Program-made: the position numbers and the translations under genes
Shown: piece after piece, positions 21,213 to 27,500 of the stretch
How positions within the stretch are numbered: the stretch's first letter is position 1
Layout: the number at the start of each line of letters is the position of its first letter
Assembly: GCA_012295275.1 (NCBI GenBank)
Contig: CM022677.1
Span: forward strand, 20,229,041 to 20,256,540
Length of the DNA: 27,500 nucleotides
Reading direction: 5' to 3'
Origin: Chrysomallon squamiferum
Taxonomy: Eukaryota > Mollusca > Gastropoda > Neomphalida > Peltospiridae
The notes under the pieces: generated by a model
What the model was told of the DNA's origin: nothing
The model's input: the letters and a program-made list of their open reading frames with translations, nothing else
Database searches by the model: none

Positions 21213-22898
21213 AAACAAAAAGATATGGGACCTTAGAAAACAGGCGTTTTTTTAATGAATTACTCTTCATATAGTTGTGTTGATTTGCATTCGTTTACTC
21301 TTAGTAAACCTTACAGGGTGAAAAATTATACTTCCAAAATCATCTTCCACCTCATTTTCGTTACCTGGATGCGAAAAGTCCAACTGTAGTGAAAACCATA
21401 CCTAAGTTATCTTCCGAAACAAAGAACGAAAATTTTAAAATTATAATATGAATTGTAACAACTATTATAAACTATCTAGCAGCAATATTTACTGCACAGA
21501 TTAGGTACAGAAATATAATTCGTAATCAGGGAAACCAAAGAACTCAGTTTTTGTCGAAAATATGCAAGGATGCAATATTTACCTTATCCGCATCGAGTAC
21601 AGTGATTTTAAAGCTTCACACAACCCCTCACTGTTAGCATTAGGAACAACAGTGGACAAGACTGATGTTGTTGTATGTTTCCATGTATTTTAAATTATCC
21701 AGTTGAAAAATAATAACTGGTTATGTGTTTTTGCAAGCATTTGCGACTATTTGCTAAAGCAGAAAAAAAAAAAAAAAAAAAAAAAAATCTGCCAAATGTT
21801 TCCATGGTTTTCAGATCATCACAGATTTGCTGACTCCTTTAACTTCAGAAACACCCCCCCCAAAAAAAAAAAAAAAAAAAAAAAGACTGAAGCAAGAACA
21901 GACTGGAAACTCCAGTTGAAAACTGAGGATCGTGAAAAATATGCTACATTCTGAGAGCGGTCCCAAACAGTAATGCTAAATAATACCGACAAAATATTAA
22001 CTGAAGCCCAGAGACTGACAAGCACTCAGCAAATAGAGCCATGCAGGAGAGAAAAAAAAACACGAGGAGAGAAAACAAAGCCAATAAAACAGCGTTGTTA
22101 TAAACGAACAATGACAAAAAATGGACAGACCAGAAAAAAAAAAAAAAAAAAAAAAAACAAACAAACAGAAAAGAAACAACGGCAGCCAGAGAAACTGAGA
22201 GAGACTCTGACCCCCACAAGAACTTGCCCAGCATCTGAGACAGAAAAAGCAGAGATGACGTGAAAAATACCGTTTCTTGAAGTCAGCTGTGACTTCAGAA
22301 TCGACTGAGAAACTGAGAGAGAGACTCTCACCCCACAATGACTTGCACAGAGACGACGTGAACAGTGCCGTCTGCTTTGAAAGAGCCTGTGTGTACAACA
22401 ACGTCCCCAGCAGCAAAACAGAAACGCTGTTTCCAGGGCAACGGCTGCGCTGCCTCTCAGTCCATGGTACTTCGTGCGTACTGTTAATGACTTGATAGCA
22501 TCAGCAGCATCGCCAAGGAAACAAGAACTGTTTCAAGTCAATGGGAAAATAGATCCCGCAGGCTAAGGATGAAATGTTACAAATGTGCAGTATGCATACA
22601 ATACAGAGTCAAAAATTAAAACTGAAAGATTAAAAACTTACTTTTTTTTTTCATCATTTAGAAAATACAAGGCGGCTTGAAAAGCTTCAAAACGTTTTAT
22701 AAATAAAGACACACTCTTCAAATGGAATACACGTAAGATCACACATTAAAAAAAGGAATGTGCCATCTTTCTCCCTCTCTCTGTCTCTCTGACACACACA
22801 AACACGTATGCCAATACCCACATACTCATTCACACACACACACACACACACACTGCTGATTGTATAAAAGACAAACACAGTGCCAGACTGTGTCAGAA
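19981..22898. other. AT-rich spacer between the 3' ends of LRR gene B and the EGF receptor gene
   Basis: The two flanking genes converge on this interval. It contains ATT/TTTA repeats (about 20225-20292), A-runs at about 20729-20780 and 21763-21787, a 27-base T run at about 21179-21207, a TGACGTCA at 20658-20665, and a duplicated GC-richer segment (22170-22500, listed separately). I found no exon that I can defend. Confidence 0.6.
22170..22500. repeat. ~110-bp direct repeat in a GC-richer island, possible decayed coding sequence
   Basis: GAGAAACTGAGAGAGA begins two units, at about 22193 and 22307. Both continue with ACTCT-ACCCC-CA-AA-GACTTGC-like sequence and then GATGACGTGAA or GACGACGTGAA. 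On the plus strand the shared word can be read as RDDVKNTVS-stop in unit 1 and as RDDVNSAVCFERACVYNNV in unit 2, where the frame stays open to 22495. No acceptor or parent gene is evident, so this may be a pseudo-exon or only a repeat. Confidence 0.4.
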
Positions 22899-23059
22899 TC
22901 AAAATGGCCGAGTTTGGTAACCAACGTTTGTGTGGCCCGCAGCAACCTCTCTCTCCTTCATTTGTTTTTTACGTCGATACCTGCATTATAACAATAATAA
23001 TAATAATAATAATAACATTTAATAATAAAATTTAATAATAATAATAATAATAATAACAT

Positions 23060-23132
<73 letters not shown>

Positions 23133-23138
23133 TAACAT

Positions 23139-23171
<33 letters not shown>

Positions 23172-23172
23172 T

Positions 23173-23223
<51 letters not shown>

Positions 23224-23250
23224 TTTAATAATAACATTTAATAATAACAT

Positions 23251-23283
<33 letters not shown>

Positions 23284-23870
23284 GTTGCAATAATAATAAT
23301 AATAATAATAATAATAGTTGCAATTATAATTATAATAATAATAATAATAATAACATTTAATAATAATAATAACAATAATAATAATAACAATAACATTTAA
23401 TAATAATAATAATAATAATAATAACAATAACATTTAATAATAATAATAATAACATTTAATAATAATAATAATAACAATAGCATTTAATAATAATAATAAT
23501 AACAATAACATTTAATAATAATAATAACATTTAATAATAGTAATAACATTTAATAATAATAATAATAATAATAACATTTAATAATAATAATAATAACAAT
23601 AACATTTAATAATAATAATAATAAGAACAATAACATTTAATAATAATAATAATAACAGTAACATTTAATAATAATAATAAAAATAATTGTAATAATAATA
23701 ACAATAATAATAACAACTGGTAATATAATATAATAATAATAATGGTAATGATGATGATGATAGTAATAATAATAACAAACTTCTACTAATAACGATGATG
23801 ATGACAACACAGGAACAATGATGACAACAATACATCCATGAACATGTTTGTTAAAACGTCTGTATGTGTG

Positions 23871-23901
<31 letters not shown>

Positions 23902-24120
23902 GGATAGATGTATGAATACTTAAAATAATAGAAAAACACAAGAAATAAATACAAATGAAAAACGTCACACCTACCCGCCATATATCAAGTATGCGACAGA
24001 CGCAGCCACTGCCAGTAACAACACACTGATAACAACAAGTAACATGAAATGATTCGTCCCGTCATTTGCTTCTTCCTGTCTTTCCTGTCGCTCTGAAACA
24101 CAGAATGGAAAGAGGTGCCG

Positions 24121-24162
<42 letters not shown>

Positions 24163-25667
24163 AACAAAAATTGAGAGAATTAATCAATCAATAAATGTTT
24201 GTTCATATTTAAATATGCACACCGAGATACAAACACAAAATTACATTTGCCGTTGCTGCTGCTGCTGCTGCTGCTGGTGTTATATACATACCACAAGATG
24301 TTCCTGAGTAACTGTCACTGCATTCGCACGCTGTACAGTCTGAGTTTACAGTACCATAGTTTCTGCAACGTAGACTACACCTCTCTGAAAAACATCACCA
24401 ACAATGGTGTCATCAGTCATCATTTTATTAATACTACTACTACACCTTTGTGAAAAAAACATCATCATCATCGTCGTTGTCGTCATTTAATTAATAATAC
24501 TCTTAGACTACTACACCTCTGTGAGACAAACCATCATCATCATCATCATTGTCATCATCTTATTAATAATATTCTTAAACTGAAAAAACACATCATCATT
24601 TCTTTATCTCATTTATATATAATAATAATAATAACAACAATAACAATAATAATAATAACTATAATAATAACAACAATAACAATAATAACAATAACAACAA
24701 TAATAATAATAATAATAATAACAATAATAACACTAATAATAATAACAATAATAACAATAACAATGATAATAACTATAATAATAACAATAATAATAATAAC
24801 AACAATAATAATAACAATATCAACAATAATAATAATAACAATAATAATAATAATAATAATAACAATAATAACAATAATAATAATAATAATAACAATAATA
24901 ACAATAATAATAATAATAATAATAATAACAATAATAATAACTATAATAATAACAATAATAATAATAAACAACAATAATAATAACAATAATAATAATAATA
25001 AAAATAATAACAATAATAAATAAAATAACAATAATAATAATAACAACAAAAACAATAATAATAATAGTAATAATAATAATAATAATAATAACAACAACAA
25101 TAATAATAATAATAACAATAATAATAATGATAACAGTAATTACAATAATAACAATAAAACAAAATAATAACAATAATAACATTAACAATAATAATAATAA
25201 CAAACTGCAACATCTAATAAAATCTTATAACAATTATACTGTTATAACTATTACTACAACAACAATCGTGTACAGTCAACTTGGGCGTCCCATGTGTTAA
25301 CAATAAACTGCAATAACAAACTGAAGACGTACCACAAAGACGTCCGTGCCAGCCACCAGGACATGAACATCGTGTACAGTCAGACTTTGGCGTCCCATTG
25401 TTAGCACACTTCAAACTGCACTCATCTGTAAGTACCCACTCTTATTACTATTACTACTGTTATAACTATTCACTACCCATTGTTAGCACACTTCAAACAT
25501 CATCTTAAGTACTCACTCTTATTACTATTACTACAGTCAGACTTTGGCGTCCCATTGTTAGCACGCTTCAAACTGCACTCATCTGTAAGTACCCACTCTT
25601 ATTACTATTACTACTGTTATTATTACTATTACTATTATATCTATTATAACTATTACTGTTTTTATTA

Positions 25668-25699
<32 letters not shown>

Positions 25700-25710
25700 G
25701 TTGTTGTTGT

Positions 25711-25741
<31 letters not shown>

Positions 25742-25810
25742 GTCACTGTTGTTATTATTATAAACACATACATACACATATAAACTAAACACTAAAACAC
25801 ATAAATACAT

Positions 25811-25860
<50 letters not shown>

Positions 25861-26006
25861 GTCGGACCATCCTAGTTTTATCTACAGACATGTATCACCA
25901 TGGTAACACAAACCGCAGGTAGGTCCATTCCATAGTCTGACACAGTCGCATTTGGTGCATGCTTCATTGGAGAAGCCGCCATTGTTACATTTCAAACTGC
26001 ACTCAT
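22899..26006 (-). CDS. EGF-repeat type I membrane receptor, 3' part (5 exons; 5' end not in window)
   Basis: Exons on the minus strand: 26006-25914, 25425-25333 and 24384-24292 (EGF), 24092-23975 (transmembrane) and 22980-22899 (tail and stop). Each EGF exon is exactly 93 nt, phase 1 at both ends, and encodes one six-cysteine module with spacing C-x3-C-x8/9-C-x2-C-x-C-x8-C, for example starting DECSLKCANNG and ending GGWHGRLCG. The transmembrane exon begins ERQERQEEANDG and contains HFMLLVVISVLLLAVAASVA. The tail is YRRKKQMK...TNVGYQTRPF, then TGA at 22901-22899. All junctions are GT-AG and phases agree. Upstream exons with the signal peptide lie beyond 27500 or were missed. The exon plan matches LRR gene B. 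A cell-surface recognition or adhesion role is likely; the ligand is unknown. No NPxY or ITAM motif is seen. Confidence 0.85.
22985..23790. repeat. Composite AAT array punctuated by AACATTT
   Basis: About 800 bp of (AAT)n is interrupted at irregular intervals by AACATTTAATAAT or AACAATAACATTT, more than fifteen times. This makes a second, higher-order repeat. It lies in the intron between the transmembrane and tail exons of the EGF receptor gene and reaches within a few bases of the tail-exon acceptor at 22981. Confidence 0.95.
23855..23905. repeat. TG and TA microsatellites
   Basis: (TG)n followed by (TA)n just downstream of the transmembrane exon donor of the EGF receptor gene. Confidence 0.85.
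24119..24162. repeat. Poly(A) run next to the EGF-gene transmembrane exon
   Basis: About 40 consecutive A bases on the plus strand. On the sense strand of the EGF receptor gene this is poly(T), about 30 bases upstream of the acceptor of the transmembrane exon at 24092. Confidence 0.95.
24620..25205. repeat. AAT/AAC microsatellite array in the EGF receptor gene
   Basis: Nearly 600 bp of (AAT)n with scattered AAC, ACT and AAG units fills the intron between the EGF exons at 25425-25333 and 24384-24292. The many Ile-, Leu-, Asn- or Tyr-only frames here are simple sequence. Confidence 0.95.
25268..25312 (-). pseudogene. Truncated and rearranged fragment of the EGF exon
   Basis: The plus-strand text CGTGTACAGTCAACTTGGGC followed by GTCCCATGTGTTAACA resembles the middle of the intact EGF exon at 25333-25425 but has small deletions and no splice sites. 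It is probably a non-functional local copy. Confidence 0.6.
25478..25510 (-). pseudogene. Short fragment of the EGF exon start
   Basis: CCCATTGTTAGCACACTTCA matches the beginning of the intact EGF exon at 25333-25425 exactly. The copy is then cut before the acceptor and joined to the same TAAGTACTCACTCTTATTAC flank seen beside the intact exon. Confidence 0.65.
25532..25582 (-). pseudogene. Truncated duplicate of the EGF exon with an intact acceptor
   Basis: Starting after TACTTACAG at 25583, the frame reads the start of the EGF module through its third cysteine position (…TPKSDC), with the second Cys changed to Arg. It is then replaced by an AGTAATAGTAATA simple repeat instead of the second half. 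It keeps its acceptor but has no donor at the usual place, so inclusion in mRNA would disrupt the protein. Confidence 0.7.
25595..25765. repeat. ATT/ACT microsatellite
   Basis: (ATT)n with ACT, GTT and TAT variants in the intron between EGF exons 26006-25914 and 25425-25333. Confidence 0.9.
25811..25859. repeat. (CA)n microsatellite
   Basis: An uninterrupted run of about 24 CA units, 55 bases from the donor of the EGF exon that ends at 25914. Confidence 0.97.
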
Positions 26007-26046
26007 CTGAAATACAGATAAATATAATTAAAACACATATCTATTA

Positions 26047-26048
<2 letters not shown>

Positions 26049-26078
<30 letters not shown>
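26049..26078. repeat. (TG)n microsatellite
   Basis: About 14 uninterrupted TG units, upstream (in gene sense) of the EGF exon starting at 26006. Confidence 0.95.
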
Positions 26079-26079
<1 letters not shown>

Positions 26080-26107
26080 TTTGGAATTTTGAATATGCTT
26101 TGTCATA

Positions 26108-26240
26108 TATGTACGTCTGATTGGACTCTGCACATAGAAAATATTCGGGAACGCACATGGCACAGGAGGACAAAGTCCAATCACGACCTCACAAACCCCG
26201 TCAGATGCCGCTGACGAGACTCGAACGTGTGACACCCATT
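26108..26240 (-). repeat. Unassigned GC-richer segment, possible tRNA-like SINE fragment
   Basis: The minus strand contains ACGTTCGAGTCTCGT, which resembles a tRNA T-arm. The segment ends with GATTGGACT and AGTCCAATC as inverted arms of about nine bases (26118-26126 and 26173-26181). No A-box, anticodon stem or acceptor stem could be folded, so this is not an intact tRNA. It stands out only against the surrounding simple repeats. Confidence 0.25.
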
Positions 26241-26348
26241 CACCCACTACAGACCTATCTACATAAATGCTTATCTACACACATGCAAATATATATACAT
26301 ACATGCATGCATGTATATACACAGACATATACATACAAAAAACATATA

Positions 26349-26351
<3 letters not shown>

Positions 26352-26399
<48 letters not shown>
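26352..26399. repeat. (GA)n microsatellite
   Basis: About 24 uninterrupted GA units. Confidence 0.97.
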
Positions 26400-26400
<1 letters not shown>

Positions 26401-26469
26401 AGTGAAGAAAGAAAGAAATACATATGTTACTATAGAAAATATTTATAACAAACTGTATGTGTGTGTTGT

Positions 26470-26990
26470 TTGAAGAGTATGTATGTATGTATGTAGGTAT
26501 GCAATTATGTATGTATATATGCATATATACATGTATGTATGTATGTATGCATATATACATGTATGTATGTATGTATGTATGTATGTGTGTGTATGTATGT
26601 GTGTGTGTATGTATGTATGTATGTATGTATGTGTGTGTGTGTATGTATGTATGTATGTATGTATGTATGTGTGTGTGTGTGTGTGTATGTATGTATATAT
26701 ACATGTATGTATGTATGTATGTATGTATGTATGTATGTATGTATGTATGTATGTATGTATGTACACTGTGTATGTATGTATGTATGTATGTATGTATGTA
26801 CGTATGCAATTATGTATGTATATATGCATATATACATGTATGTATGTATGTATGTATGTATGTCCTTTATGTGTATATGTTTGTATATATGCATATATAT
26901 GTATGTATGTAAATGTATGTATGTATGTATGTATATATGCATATTCCTCTGTATACATACATGTAAATATAGTCCTGTAAACATACATGT
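26470..26990. repeat. (TATG)n tetranucleotide satellite with a duplicated internal block
   Basis: More than 500 bp of TATG/TGTG repeats. The block TATGCAATTATGTATGTATA followed by TGCATATATACATG occurs at about 26499 and 26804, so a segment of about 300 bp was duplicated or serves as a higher-order unit. Frames with Tyr-Val-Cys-Met or His-Thr-Tyr-Ile repeats are artefacts. Confidence 0.95.
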
Positions 26991-27124
26991 ATGTGTTTTC
27001 ACACACAGTACTGTGTCTGTATGTATGTGTATGTAAATATAGCTTCTTAAACACAATAATGACCTGACCATTTTCCTTTAAACATCTGCATCCAAATATA
27101 GTCCTCCTTTCTCTGTCCCCCATT

Positions 27125-27500
27125 TTCTCTGTAAACAATAAATATATTCCTCTGTAAACATATGATCTAAATATAGTCCGTTTTCACACACAATACTGCA
27201 TTCCTCTGTAAACATACAATCTAAATATAGTCCTCTGTAAACATACAATCTAAATATAGTCCTCTGTAAACATACAATCTAAATATAGTCCGTTTTCACA
27301 CACAGTACTGCATTCCTCTGTAAACATACAATCTAAATATAGTCCATTTTCACACACAGTACTGCATTCCTCTGTAAACATACAATCTAAATATAGTCCG
27401 TTTTCAAAAAACACATAATCCTCTGTAAACATACAATCTAAATATAGTCCATTTTCACACACAGTACTGCATTCCTCTGTAAACATACAATCTAAATATA
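27125..27500. repeat. 54-bp minisatellite running off the right edge, mixed with shorter ~34-bp units
   Basis: The full unit contains CATTCCTCTGTAAACATACA, ATCTAAATATAGTCCGTTTT and CACACACAGTACTG. Full-unit starts occur near 27199, 27310, 27364 and 27470; between some of them the CACACACAGTACTGCATTCC part is deleted. Related decayed pieces begin near 26943. Because 54 is a multiple of three, a minus-strand frame with an 18-residue repeat stays open, but it lacks other coding signs. Confidence 0.92.

Noticed and set aside
24609-25213. Ile-, Leu-, Tyr- and Asn-only frames
   Set aside because: Translations of AAT/AAC microsatellite; no initiation context, splice sites or protein-like composition.
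26200-26240. Possible tRNA gene on the minus strand (ACGTTCGAGTCTCGT)
   Set aside because: Only a T-arm-like word is present. No acceptor, D or anticodon stem can be formed, so at most it is a SINE fragment.
26443-27138. Several 150-230 aa frames of His-Thr-Tyr-Ile or Tyr-Val-Cys-Met repeats
   Set aside because: All are translations of the (TATG)n satellite in different frames.
27150-27500. Regularly spaced repeats resembling a CRISPR array
   Set aside because: The units are contiguous tandem copies without unique spacers, in a eukaryotic genome; they form a minisatellite.

Overview
This window is animal nuclear DNA. Genes are split by GT-AG introns, coding islands sit in AT-rich sequence, and microsatellites and minisatellites are abundant (AAT/ATT arrays, TATG, GA, CA, long A/T runs). 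There are no bacterial features: no Shine-Dalgarno-led operons and no CRISPR array. Intron-rich NUP155 beside LRR and EGF receptor genes in a very microsatellite-rich genome fits a lophotrochozoan, perhaps a mollusc. That placement is inference; the sequence alone does not prove it.

Layout. (1) 1-8579, minus strand: the 5' part of NUP155, the inner-ring nuclear pore scaffold protein. I reassembled twelve coding exons by hand. Their phases all agree, they give 443 codons, and the gene runs off the left edge. Its introns carry several independent minisatellites. (2) 8580-11354: intergenic, AT-rich, with AAT/AGA arrays and a polypurine minisatellite. (3) 11355-13930, minus strand: LRR receptor gene A, with a one-exon ectodomain, a Thr/Ser-rich stalk of 9-residue repeats and a separate transmembrane exon. 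(4) 13931-16546: the region between two head-to-head genes, with a possible old pogo/Tigger-like DNA transposon, a 40-bp minisatellite and perfect TGACGTCA palindromes. (5) 16547-19980, plus strand: LRR receptor gene B, a paralogue of A, complete in three coding exons (556 aa). (6) 19981-22898: AT-rich spacer with a small duplicated GC-richer island. (7) 22899-26006, minus strand: the 3' part of a third receptor gene with three symmetrical 93-nt EGF exons, a transmembrane exon and a short basic tail exon, interrupted by AAT arrays and truncated copies of one EGF exon. (8) 26007-27500: microsatellites and a 54-bp minisatellite.

The most interesting signal is that the three receptor genes share one modular exon plan. 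Ectodomain exons end in phase 1, a separate transmembrane exon runs from phase 1 to phase 2, and the B and EGF genes both finish with a short tail exon starting RKKQ-x-K and ending with N-x-G-aromatic plus a few residues. LRR and EGF ectodomains therefore appear to be attached to related membrane/tail modules. This suggests a small cluster of cell-surface recognition receptors built by duplication and exon shuffling. Ligands and function cannot be read from the sequence.
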